A stretch of 64,000 nt of DNA from Alteromonas sp. LOR (lineage in GTDB: Bacteria; Pseudomonadota; Gammaproteobacteria; Enterobacterales; Alteromonadaceae): assembly GCF_000753865.1 (NCBI RefSeq), contig NZ_JQFW01000056.1:186001-250000 (forward strand), written 5' to 3'. The notes below the pieces were generated by a model, which worked only from the letters and a program-made list of their open reading frames with translations, had not been told where the DNA came from and ran no database searches. A program made the position numbers and the translations under genes. Below, piece after piece: positions 1-9,078 of the stretch (positions are counted from its first letter, which is position 1; every line of letters begins with the position of its first letter).

Positions 1-25
1 CTTAAATAAGGATAGCGCAACCAAA

Positions 26-1309
26 TTAACGATAATACGCTACGCTGTTTTCTCTGAAACGACGGGCTGTAGCAAAGTGGTGGAGCCAATCTTTAAACTG
101 TACACCTTGAGCACTTGCTTCATTGTAAAACGGGCTAGGCGATGAGACAGGAAAAGCATTGTCTTCACAGAAGTCGTTCAACACCATATGGCAGGTGCCT
201 TCGCCTAAGTAAAATTGATAGTTCCATGTAAATGCTGACAATGCATTAAGCGATGTGTAGCTTTGTATTTGCCACCCAAAAATATAAATAAAGTCGTCTT
301 CTGTTACCCCCCAAGTGGTGGGATCTAAATTACCCTTTGCCACTTGGTCAGATATCTTCAAAAACTGAATTTGAACAATATCAGTGCCAGTAGAGTATTG
401 AGCGAAACGATTCCATGGATACTGATAGGCCAAGCGCAACATTACCTGTTTGTTCAGCGCAAGATGGTTGAAGTTTCCAATTAGCGACTGAAAGTTGCGC
501 GGTAATGTATCTTCTATCCCCCAAGGCCCAGCGTAATTAAGTACTGACTGGGTAAAACCTTTCGAAATAACGCCCATAGACGCGTCTGCAAAAAGAGCTA
601 CCTTCGTTCTTCCAAAGAGCTGTTGAATAATGGGGAAATTAAACGTAGCACCATAACCGCCGGCACTACTTCCACTTAACAGAACCTTATTTGGCGACAA
701 CGCCTGTGAATCAAGTTTTTGCTTAATCCAATCCATTACTGCTAAAGCGTTATCGTGACCTCTATGCTTAATAACGACTTCAGCACCTGGCTGGCCTGAA
801 ACCAAGCCTAGGGTGTCAGTATAAGGCGTATCTTGAGACCCTATATGTAAGTCACCAGTACAATAAGGGATAAACACCTTCGACCACGATTGAAACGGGT
901 TCTCCTCGGTATCCTCAAAAATTCCGCCCGAAATAAAGGGTGTATTTTCAACAACTGCTGAAGGATTAAAAGCCGCTCGACTTAATGGGTCGGCATCGAA
1001 TTCAAGCTGAAGAGAGGCTAAACACGTAGCTCCATCCCAACAGGCGCCGCCACCGTTAAAGTAGATTAGAAGATTATCACTCTCGCCTTGCTCAAAATAA
1101 AACGAGAATGGGTTAGGCACTATTCCTTGTTCGGTAGCTAATGCAGGAAGCGCGCATGCGGGCGTAATCGTTTTTTGCTCTCCGCTAGGAAGCGAAACCT
1201 GCATTTCAGTAGGCGGAGTAATTTGTTCCCACTGTGCATAGGCAACAGTAGGTAGAATGAAACTAAATGACAGCGTGATAAGCAGAAGGCGTTTAATAGC
1301 AAGATGCAT
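26..1309 (-). CDS. Pectinacetylesterase-family secreted serine hydrolase
   Basis: This 427-residue protein resembles the pectinacetylesterase/Notum family of carbohydrate or lipid esterases. Residues 1-25 form a signal peptide ending in AYA, so it is probably exported. Visible family motifs are YFNGGGACW near residue 83, PYCTGDLHIGS near 148 and the nucleophile elbow GSSAGG with Ser215. A 42-codon upstream extension is open, but I place the start at 1309 because an AAAGGAA ribosome site lies just upstream and the signal peptide then sits at the N-terminus. It is transcribed alone toward the window edge. The substrate is not known; plant or algal polysaccharide acetyl groups are one possibility. 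Confidence 0.75.
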   Translation of the reverse strand: MHLAIKRLLLITLSFSFILPTVAYAQWEQITPPTEMQVSLPSGEQKTITPACALPALATEQGIVPNPFSFYFEQGESDNLLIYFNGGGACWDGATCLASLQLEFDADPLSRAAFNPSAVVENTPFISGGIFEDTEENPFQSWSKVFIPYCTGDLHIGSQDTPYTDTLGLVSGQPGAEVVIKHRGHDNALAVMDWIKQKLDSQALSPNKVLLSGSSAGGYGATFNFPIIQQLFGRTKVALFADASMGVISKGFTQSVLNYAGPWGIEDTLPRNFQSLIGNFNHLALNKQVMLRLAYQYPWNRFAQYSTGTDIVQIQFLKISDQVAKGNLDPTTWGVTEDDFIYIFGWQIQSYTSLNALSAFTWNYQFYLGEGTCHMVLNDFCEDNAFPVSSPSPFYNEASAQGVQFKDWLHHFATARRFRENSVAYYR

Positions 1310-1498
1310 AAACAATTCCTTTTGTAGTTTAATAAAAAGATGGGTTGGGCGACGTAATGTGCAATGGCACGGTAAATCAGTACATCCGAGTCCGCTGATT
1401 TTGACTGCCTCACTGTAGGCGATACCAGTGGGCACATCGTTTCGTGCACAAATAGAGTAACGTAAAAACGAGCGCTGTCTACAAGTTAGTCATTATTA

Positions 1499-1531
1499 GT
1501 TGCGTTGATGCTTCTGTAGCATCAACGCAAC
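1499..1531. repeat. Perfect 14-bp inverted repeat (hairpin)
   Basis: GTTGCGTTGATGCT and AGCATCAACGCAAC face each other across a 5-base loop between two minus-strand genes. The stem is perfect, but no T tract follows on either strand, so it is not a canonical intrinsic terminator. It may protect the 3' end of the DUF3833 transcript or act as a factor-assisted stop. Confidence 0.6.
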
Positions 1532-1576
1532 ACAATCCCACCTTAAAATTTTCACAATATCCAATAACTTACAATG

Positions 1577-2131
1577 CTACTCCTGCTTTTGCATGAATAT
1601 GGTCACTTCGGCCATAACAATCCCGAATTTGCGGATATAAGAGCGATTCATCATGGTTGTTTCATCAAAAGCCCAAAACCAATCGTCAAACGTCACAGAG
1701 TAACTGGTGTCGTCTACGGGTAAATCCATTTGGTAATGGAAGTTGAAAGCATTACCGTAAGATGTACCTGCAGCAGGGCCGTCTATGTCGCCAGCGTTTC
1801 CAACGAATGTGCCGTCGCTTTGTTTAACAATTTTCCACGTGCGGGACATTGGACCTTCACCAACACCATAATCGAAGCTTTCATCGAGTGTTAACGTGTT
1901 ACCGTCAATAGAACCATCAATATCCACTTTAAAACGCTGCACAACTTCACCAGAGCGATTTTGAACGATGCCCCACGCTTTGACATCACCATCAAAAAAC
2001 TGCTCGATGTTAAATGCTGGTTGCACAGAGGTATAGTCTTTACCTTCAACCGACACCGAACAACCACTCAGTGTTACTGCACTTATTCCCAATCCTGCTA
2101 GTGCATAGGCAGCGCGTTTCAATGATTTCAT
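1577..2131 (-). CDS. DUF3833 family lipoprotein
   Basis: This 184-residue protein has a lipoprotein signal with lipobox LSGC (Cys24), so it should be anchored in the envelope. The rest matches the pattern of DUF3833 proteins: FDGDVKAWGIVQNRSGEVVQ near residue 47, a beta-rich body and the FDDWFW motif near 147. The biochemical role of the family is not established. It lies downstream of, and on the same strand as, a chalcone-isomerase-fold gene. The two are often neighbours in marine gammaproteobacteria, which suggests a shared envelope or lipid-related job, but that is inference. Confidence 0.75.
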   Translation of the reverse strand: MKSLKRAAYALAGLGISAVTLSGCSVSVEGKDYTSVQPAFNIEQFFDGDVKAWGIVQNRSGEVVQRFKVDIDGSIDGNTLTLDESFDYGVGEGPMSRTWKIVKQSDGTFVGNAGDIDGPAAGTSYGNAFNFHYQMDLPVDDTSYSVTFDDWFWAFDETTMMNRSYIRKFGIVMAEVTIFMQKQE

Positions 2132-2284
2132 AATTATCCTGTTCTTTACTCTAATGCTAAAATTAAAAATGGTATTTAAGCTACGCTAATAGTTCCGCTT
2201 TATGTTCCCAAAATGCGTTAGCTAAAGGTGTTTTACCCAACGCCTCTCTCGCTATCAGAGAGGCTTCGCCGCACACAAAGCAAT

Positions 2285-2944
2285 TTATTTGATGCCTAGT
2301 AACGCTCTTCTAAACTTAGGCTCTGAGGTATTCTCACCCAACCAAATATCAAAGAATTTTTGCGTAAACTCTGGGTCTTTAACTTCCCCAGCATTTTCGC
2401 CGTTGAAATAGAATAAGGCGTTGCCCTCTTCATTGGCTACGCCTGTTAATACATCTCCCTCTTTTACATCCGGGAAAATATCTACCATGTCTTGTAACCA
2501 GCGCTTGGCTTTCTCTGAATCAAGCTTTGCCTGCTTTTTCATCTCATCAATAGAACGCTCCGCTATTTTCTTACCGTCTAGCGAACGTTGGTATTTTAGC
2601 GTTAAGGCAATAGGCTTTCCTTTCTCATATTCTCCCTTGGGAGCGAACAAAGTAGCCTCGTAAACGTCGAATAGGTAATAAGTAAACATATCTTTGCCCA
2701 CAACTTCTGCATTGGGCACACTTTCGGATACTGGCGAAGGCAAAGCAGCATGTGATGTAAAAGATACGCTCATCAGAGAAATACTCATCATTGTTAAACT
2801 TAAAAAAGCAGCCCGTTTCACGACAGTGCGAAGCTTATTAGCTAGAGAACCCATGAGCGAGCTCTTCTCTGCCTGCGATTTATCTGAGATTGCGTGTTTG
2901 ATACACACTAATTCAGCTTTCGTTATTAATTTAGGTTTCATCAT
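2285..2944 (-). CDS. Chalcone isomerase-like domain protein, exported
   Basis: This 219-residue protein has an N-terminal stretch with a hydrophobic signal segment (about residues 47-66, ending SHAA). A chalcone-isomerase-like domain follows (ALPSPVSESVPNAEVVGK, then YYLFDVYEATLFAP). Bacterial members are usually periplasmic and are not shown to make flavonoids. The ATG at 2944 has CAGGG five bases upstream. A second start at 2854 would give a more ordinary signal peptide (MGSLANKL) and has AGAAGAG upstream, so the true N-terminus is uncertain. It precedes the DUF3833 gene by about 150 bp and the two may be cotranscribed. Confidence 0.65.
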   Translation of the reverse strand: MMKPKLITKAELVCIKHAISDKSQAEKSSLMGSLANKLRTVVKRAAFLSLTMMSISLMSVSFTSHAALPSPVSESVPNAEVVGKDMFTYYLFDVYEATLFAPKGEYEKGKPIALTLKYQRSLDGKKIAERSIDEMKKQAKLDSEKAKRWLQDMVDIFPDVKEGDVLTGVANEEGNALFYFNGENAGEVKDPEFTQKFFDIWLGENTSEPKFRRALLGIK

Positions 2945-3020
2945 TTTTCCCTGTATGACTGTCCAGCGTTAATTTTAGTCGCCCTATTTGACGAACTGAC
3001 GCCTTCAACATTTCCATACT

Positions 3021-3049
3021 TTTTGATTTGTGGTTGTATTAGTTATACT
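3021..3049 (+). promoter_or_regulatory. Possible promoter of the PLP desulfhydrase-like gene
   Basis: TATACT at 3044-3049 resembles a -10 box, with a weak TTTTGA 17 bases upstream. The -10 lies only 12 bases before the ATG at 3061, so the transcript would have a very short 5' leader. No Shine-Dalgarno sequence is visible there, consistent with that reading. Confidence 0.3.
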
Positions 3050-3060
3050 GCGAGCAGATA

Positions 3061-4290
3061 ATGAATGATCAATTATGGCAACTTCCTCCTGTGAATAAAC
3101 TAACAGCGCTTGAGAAAACACTCACCCAGCCTTCACCTTTAGAATTGTTCACACCTGACTGGCCTGGTGCCGAGGATGTGACCATTTATGTAAAGCGCGA
3201 CGACAAAATACACCCCGTAGTGTCTGGTAATAAATGGCGAAAACTGAAACAGTTTATTTATGGCTACGCAGAGCAATATCTAGACGGTGCTGCATTTGAG
3301 GAAGGACTACCTCAAAATGCTGATGGGGACTCTCCTGACGATGAAGAGTCCTCATTTATTGCTGAGGGTTCTCAATTCACCGCTGAGGGCTCTTCATCCA
3401 CCGCTGAGGGCTCTTCATCCACCGTTGAGGGCTCCTTCAACGCTGAGGGCTCTTTTAACGCTCAAGGCTCTCTATACGCCAAAGGCTCTGTCAGACTCAT
3501 CAGTTTTGGTGGTGGCTTTTCAAATCACCTGCATGCACTCGGATATGTGTGTAATACCCTCGGCATTCGGCTTACAGCCATAATTCGTGGTGACTATTCT
3601 GCTACACCAACACCAATGATTAGCGACCTAACTTCATGGAACGTCGATATTGAGTATGTTGACCGAATAACCTATAAAAAACGTGACTCTGCAGAATACC
3701 TCAACACACTAAAAGAGCGCTTTTCCCCTGCCATTATCATCCCAGAAGGGGGAAGCCAAGAACAGGCAATCGGAGGGGTTGCAGAGCTAGTTAGTGAGAT
3801 TGCTGAAGCGCTCGCTGCCAATCACAATGCCGAGTTCGACACTATCATTGCCCCCGTAGCCAGTGGTGCCACAATGGCAGGTATTGTCAGTGCGTTAACG
3901 CCAAACCAGCACGCTATTGGTATTGGCGTGCTCAAAGGCCAAGATTACTTGGAATCCTTAGTTAATCAGTTCTTAGCCCCCGCTCTTTTGGCAAAAGAAA
4001 TTATGACAAAAGAACTCGCAGCAAAAGCGCCTGCGAGCAATGACGAAGAGAGAAAAACAAACAGTAACTGGCATATTAACCATGAATTCCATTGCGGTGG
4101 ATATGCAAAGGCGCCGCCCTATTTAAAGGCGTTTTGTGAGAACTTTAACAACGCCATGCCCTTTGATATTGAGCCTGTTTATTCCGGAAAAGTATTTTTC
4201 GCATTGAAAGATATGCTTAAAAAGGGCACATTTAAATCAGGTAGTAAGATTATTGTCTTACACACCGGCGGACTTCAGGGTGCTCGCTAA
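3061..4290 (+). CDS. PLP-dependent D-cysteine desulfhydrase / ACC deaminase family protein with repeat insertion
   Basis: This 409-residue protein belongs to fold-type II PLP enzymes of the D-cysteine desulfhydrase/1-aminocyclopropane-1-carboxylate deaminase family. YVKRDDKI is followed by SGNKWRKLK, whose Lys58 should bind PLP. FGGGFSNHLHALG (about 149-161) is the substrate/cofactor loop, PEGGSQEQAIGG and APVASGATMAG bind phosphate, and the C-terminal VLHTGG is typical. The family is usually near 330 residues. The excess is a low-complexity block between the lysine helix and the next strand, containing seven xAEGS-type repeats at residues 101-145. The reaction is probably beta- or alpha,beta-elimination on a small amino acid. 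The substrate cannot be told from sequence. Confidence 0.75.
   Translation: MNDQLWQLPPVNKLTALEKTLTQPSPLELFTPDWPGAEDVTIYVKRDDKIHPVVSGNKWRKLKQFIYGYAEQYLDGAAFEEGLPQNADGDSPDDEESSFIAEGSQFTAEGSSSTAEGSSSTVEGSFNAEGSFNAQGSLYAKGSVRLISFGGGFSNHLHALGYVCNTLGIRLTAIIRGDYSATPTPMISDLTSWNVDIEYVDRITYKKRDSAEYLNTLKERFSPAIIIPEGGSQEQAIGGVAELVSEIAEALAANHNAEFDTIIAPVASGATMAGIVSALTPNQHAIGIGVLKGQDYLESLVNQFLAPALLAKEIMTKELAAKAPASNDEERKTNSNWHINHEFHCGGYAKAPPYLKAFCENFNNAMPFDIEPVYSGKVFFALKDMLKKGTFKSGSKIIVLHTGGLQGAR
3361..3495 (+). repeat. In-frame minisatellite encoding AEGS repeats
   Basis: Seven tandem units lie inside the PLP-enzyme gene: three of 21 bases (GCTGAGGGCTCTTCATCCACC type; units two and three are identical) and four of 18 bases. 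All keep the reading frame. They encode AEGSQFT, AEGSSST, AEGSSST, VEGSFN, AEGSFN, AQGSLY and AKGSVR. A degenerate earlier unit (EESSFI) precedes them. Confidence 0.92.
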
Positions 4291-4472
4291 GGATATTGCA
4301 CAGTGCTCATTTCTGTAGTGATAGTAAACCTATGAGTCCAATACACCGTAAGCAATGATGAAAGGAAAAAAAGTACAGGGTATCTAAAAACAGCAATCGT
4401 AAAATAATAGCGATGACCTATAGAGTCTTAACTATAGCATCGCAAGCAACGCTAACTTTGAGGAGATACAAC

Positions 4473-4883
4473 ATGATCGACCGACCAGTTACATTGCCAA
4501 CCCCTTTAAAAGAACTTGTTTCCAAATCACTTTCCATATGTAAATTAATGCTGCTAAACAGCGATGTATTTTACCCTTTTGCGGCTATAAACCAAGACGG
4601 TAAAAACGGTTGTATATTTGCAGATGAAACCACTGAGAGCAAACGTGAGTCGCAGCTCATAGAGCAACTCCAGTGGAGGATCATCGACACAACCACAGAC
4701 ACCAACAGTTACAGCGTTTTAGTCTATGCTGCTACTATCAATACACAGAACAGCAAAAATGTTGATGCCATAGCGGTAGTGACATCGTCGCCTGAACAGG
4801 AAGAACGGTTGCTCCTATATCCTTATTACAAGGTTGACGGCTCTGTGGTGGTATCGCCGCCGATTAATACTGCGGCGCCCTAA
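4473..4883 (+). CDS. Hypothetical protein, 136 residues
   Basis: I do not recognise this protein. The start at 4473 is chosen because GAGGAGA lies eight bases upstream; a longer open frame from 4413 lacks a ribosome site. It has no signal peptide or membrane segment. It looks like a compact cytosolic domain with an N-terminal helix (LKELVSKSLSICKLMLL) and alternating strands such as YSVLVYAATI and AIAVVTSS. It stands between the desulfhydrase-like gene and the carboxynorspermidine dehydrogenase, with gaps of roughly 180 and 200 bp, so it is probably its own unit. Confidence 0.6.
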   Translation: MIDRPVTLPTPLKELVSKSLSICKLMLLNSDVFYPFAAINQDGKNGCIFADETTESKRESQLIEQLQWRIIDTTTDTNSYSVLVYAATINTQNSKNVDAIAVVTSSPEQEERLLLYPYYKVDGSVVVSPPINTAAP

Positions 4884-5080
4884 CTGCAATCTATGCACGA
4901 CCCAAGCTTGACTAAACAAGCTTGTAAACCCTGCGATAGTTAAAACGTGCATAACGTTTTCTATCGTTAGCAGGAAAATTTATACTATTTATACTTTCAG
5001 ACACTGACTTTGCTTGCCAAATCGTCGGTGTCTGCTAGCATTCAGCGAAAATTTACTCGCAAAATTTAGGGATTAATACT

Positions 5081-6283
5081 ATGTCTCGCGTTCTCATTAT
5101 TGGTGCTGGCGGCGTTGCCTCAGTGACGGTTAAAAAGTGTGCTCGTTTGCCACAACATTTCGATGAAATATTCTTAGCAAGTCGAACGGTGTCTAAATGT
5201 GAAGCTCTTCAGCAAGAAGTTGGTGAAGACCGCGTGAAAGGCGTATTTGCTCTAGATGCTGACAATGCTAAAGAAGTAGAAGCGTTAATCAACGAAGTAC
5301 AGCCAGACCTAGTGATTAATTTGGCACTGCCATATCAAGATTTACCTATCATGGACGCGTGTTTGGCAACCAACACTCATTATCTTGATACCGCAAACTA
5401 CGAACCGAAAGACGTAGCTAAATTTGAATACTCATGGCAGTGGGCGTACCAAGACAAGTTTAAAGATGCCGGTATCATGGCATTACTTGGAAGTGGTTTT
5501 GATCCAGGTGTCACTAACGTCTTTACTGCGTATGCAGCAAAACACTACTTTGATGAAATTCACTACCTTGATATTGTCGATTGTAATGGCGGCGATCACG
5601 GTCAAGCATTCGCGACTAACTTCAACCCAGAAATCAATATCCGCGAAATTACTCAGCGTGGTAAATTTTGGGAAAATGGTGAGTGGAAAGAAACTGATCC
5701 GCTTAGCGTTCGAGAAGACCTTGACTATCAAAATATAGGCGAGCGCGCTTCGTACCTCATGTTCCACGAAGAGCTTGAGTCGTTGGTGAAACACTTCCCA
5801 ACCCTTAAACGTGCCCGTTTTTGGATGACATTTGGCGAGGCTTACCTCAACCACCTACGCGTGCTTGAAGGTATCGGTATGACGAGCATTGAGCCTATAG
5901 AATTTCAAGGCCAACAAGTTGTGCCTTTAGAGTTTCTAAAAGCTGTATTACCTAACCCAGGCTCGCTTGCAGAAGGTTATGTAGGCATGACCTGTATTGG
6001 TACTTACATTACAGGTATAAAAGATGGCAAAGAAAAGACCATCTTTATCTACAATAACTGCGAACACGCTAAGTGTAATGAGGAAGTGGGTGCTCAGGCG
6101 GTATCTTACACCACAGGCGTTCCTGCGATGATTGGTGCTGCACTTATGTTAAACGGCACGTGGAAAGAAGCCGGTGTGTGGAATATGGAACAGTTTGATC
6201 CAGACCCGTTCATGGATATGCTTAATGAACACGGACTGCCGTGGCATGTACTAGAGTGCGATAGCAGCCCATTTACTAAGTAG
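5081..6283 (+). CDS. Carboxynorspermidine dehydrogenase (saccharopine dehydrogenase-like)
   Basis: This 400-residue protein is of the saccharopine dehydrogenase/LYS1-like family. A Rossmann motif (LIIGAGGVAS) starts at residue 5, and later come LDTANYEP and the conserved GSGFDPGVTNVFTAYA near 140. Bacterial CANSDH condenses L-aspartate beta-semialdehyde with a diamine using NADPH to make carboxynorspermidine or carboxyspermidine. Length and motifs fit CANSDH rather than lysine-pathway enzymes, and the next gene encodes the matching decarboxylase. AGGGA lies nine bases before the ATG. A hairpin terminator separates it from nspC, which suggests partial readthrough or separate control. Confidence 0.85.
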   Translation: MSRVLIIGAGGVASVTVKKCARLPQHFDEIFLASRTVSKCEALQQEVGEDRVKGVFALDADNAKEVEALINEVQPDLVINLALPYQDLPIMDACLATNTHYLDTANYEPKDVAKFEYSWQWAYQDKFKDAGIMALLGSGFDPGVTNVFTAYAAKHYFDEIHYLDIVDCNGGDHGQAFATNFNPEINIREITQRGKFWENGEWKETDPLSVREDLDYQNIGERASYLMFHEELESLVKHFPTLKRARFWMTFGEAYLNHLRVLEGIGMTSIEPIEFQGQQVVPLEFLKAVLPNPGSLAEGYVGMTCIGTYITGIKDGKEKTIFIYNNCEHAKCNEEVGAQAVSYTTGVPAMIGAALMLNGTWKEAGVWNMEQFDPDPFMDMLNEHGLPWHVLECDSSPFTK

Positions 6284-6317
6284 ATTGCTTTAAACAAATA
6301 CTTATTGATATTTACGA

Positions 6318-6345
6318 GGGGCGCTATGTTAAGTGCCCCTTTTTT
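6318..6345 (+). terminator. Intrinsic terminator or attenuator between CANSDH gene and nspC
   Basis: GGGGCGCT pairs with AGTGCCCC across a 6-base loop (one G-T pair) and is followed at once by six T residues. It sits 35 bp after the CANSDH stop and overlaps the most upstream possible start of nspC (GTG 6333). Confidence 0.75.
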
Positions 6346-6362
6346 ACGTTATTGACCGGAGC

Positions 6363-7502
6363 GTGAACACCTTGACCGATCTTACCCAACGCACTGATAT
6401 TCCCTCACCCTGCTATGTTCTTGAGGAGGCAAAATTAATTCGTAACCTAACGCTGATGAAGCGCGTTCAAGACGAGTCAGGCGTGCGAATTATTTTAGCC
6501 CTTAAAGGCTTTTCTATGTGGTCTTGCTTCGATATCGTCAAACAATATCTTCAGGGTGCCACCGCAAGCTCAGTGTGGGAGGCAAAGTTAGCAGCCGAAA
6601 TGGGCAAAGAAGTTCATGCCTACTCCCCTGCTTATAAAGTCGAGGATGCAAAAGCACTGGCTTCACTGGTACATCATTTATCGTTTAATAGCCTCAGCCA
6701 ATGGCATACCCATCGTGAGGCGCTAAAAGGCGTATCACTTGGTTTGAGAATTAATCCAGAGCATCAAGAAGCAGATACACCACTTTACGACCCCGCTGCA
6801 CCCGGTTCGCGATTAGGGATAAGAGCGGATGAGTTAGAGGGTGTAAGCCTTGATGGAATTGAAGGTTTTCACTGCCACAATTTATGCGAATGTGATTCTT
6901 TTGCTACAGAGCGCACTTTGCAGGCCATTGAAAAACGATTTGGCAAATGGCTACATCAATTGAAATGGTTGAATTTAGGCGGCGGTCATTTAATGACAAG
7001 TGAAGGCTATGACGTTGAGCACTTAATCAACACACTGTCAGCATTTAAAGAGCGTTACCCCCACCTTGATATTATCTTAGAGCCAGGCTCTGCGGTAGCG
7101 TGGCAAACAGGCCCTTTACTATCGGAAGTGGTGGACGTGGTAAATAACGAAGGTGATATTGCCATATTGGATATCTCGGCCACTGCTCACATGCCAGATG
7201 TGCTAGAGATGCCCTATCGACCTACCGTATTAAATGCGGCATTACCAAATGAAAAAGCCCACAATTATAAGCTTGGCGGCAACTCATGTCTTGCTGGAGA
7301 TGTTATAGACACCTACTCCTTCGATGAACCTCTCGTAGCAGGAAGCCGTGTTCAGTTTGAAGATATGATGCACTACACCATGGTAAAAACTACGTTTTTT
7401 AATGGTGTTGACCATCCGTCCATTGGCATATTGCGCTCGAACGGTGAGTTTGAATTAGTTCGAAGTTTCACGTACGAAGACTTTAAAGGGCGCTTGTCTT
7501 AA
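6363..7502 (+). CDS. nspC: Carboxynorspermidine/carboxyspermidine decarboxylase
   Basis: This PLP enzyme of the alanine racemase-like fold III decarboxylases releases CO2 from carboxynorspermidine or carboxyspermidine to give the triamine. ILALKGF contains the PLP lysine. GLRINPE, FHCHNLCE, LNLGGGH, LEPGSA and CLAGDV follow in the order seen in NspC, and the length (about 380) fits. The start is uncertain: GTG 6333 lies inside the terminator hairpin, GTG 6363 has GGAG almost touching it, and TTG 6372 has GGAG ten bases upstream. I use 6363, but 6372 is nearly as likely. It pairs with the upstream dehydrogenase. Triamines of this type affect biofilm formation in Vibrio. Confidence 0.85.
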   Translation: MNTLTDLTQRTDIPSPCYVLEEAKLIRNLTLMKRVQDESGVRIILALKGFSMWSCFDIVKQYLQGATASSVWEAKLAAEMGKEVHAYSPAYKVEDAKALASLVHHLSFNSLSQWHTHREALKGVSLGLRINPEHQEADTPLYDPAAPGSRLGIRADELEGVSLDGIEGFHCHNLCECDSFATERTLQAIEKRFGKWLHQLKWLNLGGGHLMTSEGYDVEHLINTLSAFKERYPHLDIILEPGSAVAWQTGPLLSEVVDVVNNEGDIAILDISATAHMPDVLEMPYRPTVLNAALPNEKAHNYKLGGNSCLAGDVIDTYSFDEPLVAGSRVQFEDMMHYTMVKTTFFNGVDHPSIGILRSNGEFELVRSFTYEDFKGRLS

Positions 7503-7520
7503 GCCAATAAATCTAAAAAC

Positions 7521-7547
7521 AGTCGGCCTACATCGGCCGACTTTTTC
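7521..7547 (+). terminator. Intrinsic terminator after nspC
   Basis: AGTCGGCC and GGCCGACT form an 8-bp stem around a short loop, followed by TTTTTCTT. A run of A residues precedes it, so it may also act on the opposite strand for the convergent oxidoreductase gene. Confidence 0.85.
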
Positions 7548-7637
7548 TTAGTGTTTTTTGTGTTCTACCATGCTGGCCCTTATCTACGAATTTCGATGTA
7601 ATCGAAACCGTTTTAATTACACGTCAGTCCAGCATTT

Positions 7638-8630
7638 CTAATGCATTATCTCGGCTAGCAGCGACACACTCTTTAACCTAGCGTCTAAATTATGGATGGG
7701 CATTGAAACAATCAGCTCATCGACCTCAGTTTTCCCTAAAAACTGTGCTAGCTGCTCAGTCACTGTGTTTTTTGAGCCGACCAGCGCGTACTTCAATACA
7801 TGAGACAGCATTGCATGGTCAGTAGGCGTACACATTGTAGATAAGTCGTCCGTCGGTTTAGCAAAAGGCTTATTAAGCCCTCGGCGCATATTCATAAACT
7901 GTTGTTGAACCGAAGTGAAAAGGTATTGCGCTTCCTCATCGGTATCGGCTACTACCGCCATTACCCCTGCCATAACATAAGGTTTTTCTAATTTTTCGGA
8001 CGGAGTAAACGTAGAACGATAAAGATGCAAAGCATCAAAAAGCTGGTCTGGTGCAAAATGTGAGGCAAATGAATAGCGAAGCCCAAACGATGCGGCAAGC
8101 TGCGCACTGTATAAACTAGAGCCTAATAGCCACAAAGGAATATGCGTATTAGCGCCTGGCACCGCAACAATGTTTTGGGCGGGTTCAGGAGTACTTAAAT
8201 AGCGCTGAAGCTCTTTAATATCGTCAGGATAGGTGTCTATAGCACTTGAATTACTAAGGTTTCTACGTAATGCTTTAGCGGTAGCCATATCAGTACCTGG
8301 AGCTCGCCCAAGTCCTAAATCAATACGCCCGGGATACAAAGTCTCTAATGTGCCAAATTGCTCAGCAATGACCAGAGGCGAATGGTTAGGCAACATCACA
8401 CCACCCGCTCCAACTCGAATATGATTGGTCGCATTAGCAATATTCCCTAGTACTACCGCAGTAGCAGAACTTGCCACGCCATACATACCGTGATGCTCTG
8501 CCAACCAAACCCGTTGATATCCACTGCGCTCTGCTTGTTGAGCTAGCTCTCGCGAATTACTCAGTGCATTACTTATACTCTGGCCTTCTGAAATAGGCGC
8601 CAAATCTAGAAGCGAAAGGGGTAACGGCAT
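7638..8630 (-). CDS. LLM-class (luciferase-like) flavin-dependent monooxygenase
   Basis: This 330-residue protein has the bacterial luciferase-like TIM-barrel signature. [20 protein letters not shown] near residue 43 is followed by [20 protein letters not shown] and [14 protein letters not shown]. These place it in the YhbW/MsnO8-like group, which uses FMNH2 and oxygen on unknown substrates. An in-frame ATG exists four codons upstream, but GAGG sits six bases before the ATG at 8630. It is a single gene, convergent with nspC. The substrate cannot be predicted. Confidence 0.8.
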   Translation of the reverse strand: MPLPLSLLDLAPISEGQSISNALSNSRELAQQAERSGYQRVWLAEHHGMYGVASSATAVVLGNIANATNHIRVGAGGVMLPNHSPLVIAEQFGTLETLYPGRIDLGLGRAPGTDMATAKALRRNLSNSSAIDTYPDDIKELQRYLSTPEPAQNIVAVPGANTHIPLWLLGSSLYSAQLAASFGLRYSFASHFAPDQLFDALHLYRSTFTPSEKLEKPYVMAGVMAVVADTDEEAQYLFTSVQQQFMNMRRGLNKPFAKPTDDLSTMCTPTDHAMLSHVLKYALVGSKNTVTEQLAQFLGKTEVDELIVSMPIHNLDARLKSVSLLAEIMH

Positions 8631-8723
8631 TGCATACCTCATCGTTTAATTGTCGTAAGTCAAAGGCCAGCAAACGTGTCGATGTTAACTACCGACATTT
8701 TGGCCGGGCTTTATCGATAGCGC

Positions 8724-8987
8724 TTATATAACACCGCTACCCTTTGCGGTTTCGCTTTCATCTATTTCCCCTTCCACTAGCACGATATCATCCAGCTCGA
8801 TGGTAAATGAGGTACCTTGTTTTCCGCTTACGCTATACCGAAAACCATACATCTCACCTTCATTAAACGATATCTCAGCGCTGGTATTAGGGTGAATCAA
8901 ATCGAACACTCCCGAATCATTGGCCTTTGAGAACACATCTACCAGCCACTTGCCCTCTGCCATGGTGATTTTCAATGTTTTTTTCAT
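8724..8987 (-). CDS. Hypothetical small protein, 87 residues
   Basis: I do not recognise the family. The gene has a strong ribosome site (GGAGG six bases before the ATG) and codon use like its neighbours, so it is probably real. The product is predicted soluble, beta-rich and acidic toward the C-terminus (DDIVLVEGEIDESE). It has no Cys and no signal peptide. It lies alone between the LLM oxidoreductase and rsmI on the same strand. Confidence 0.6.
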   Translation of the reverse strand: MKKTLKITMAEGKWLVDVFSKANDSGVFDLIHPNTSAEISFNEGEMYGFRYSVSGKQGTSFTIELDDIVLVEGEIDESETAKGSGVI

Positions 8988-9078
8988 TTACGCCTCCATT
9001 TTCTGCTGTTCAACATTCTCTTAATTGGTAACAACTAAAAGACAGTTAAGATCAGTGCCAGCCCCAATAACCTCAGGT

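Noticed and set aside
2241..2270. CCTCTCT/AGAGAGG hairpin after the chalcone-isomerase-like gene
   Set aside because: The stem is real but short, and it is not followed by a T tract on the transcribed strand, so it is not listed as a terminator.
4895..4925. CAAGCTTG repeated twice near 4900 as a terminator or operator
   Set aside because: The motif is short and palindromic by itself, and no T tract follows, so its role cannot be supported.
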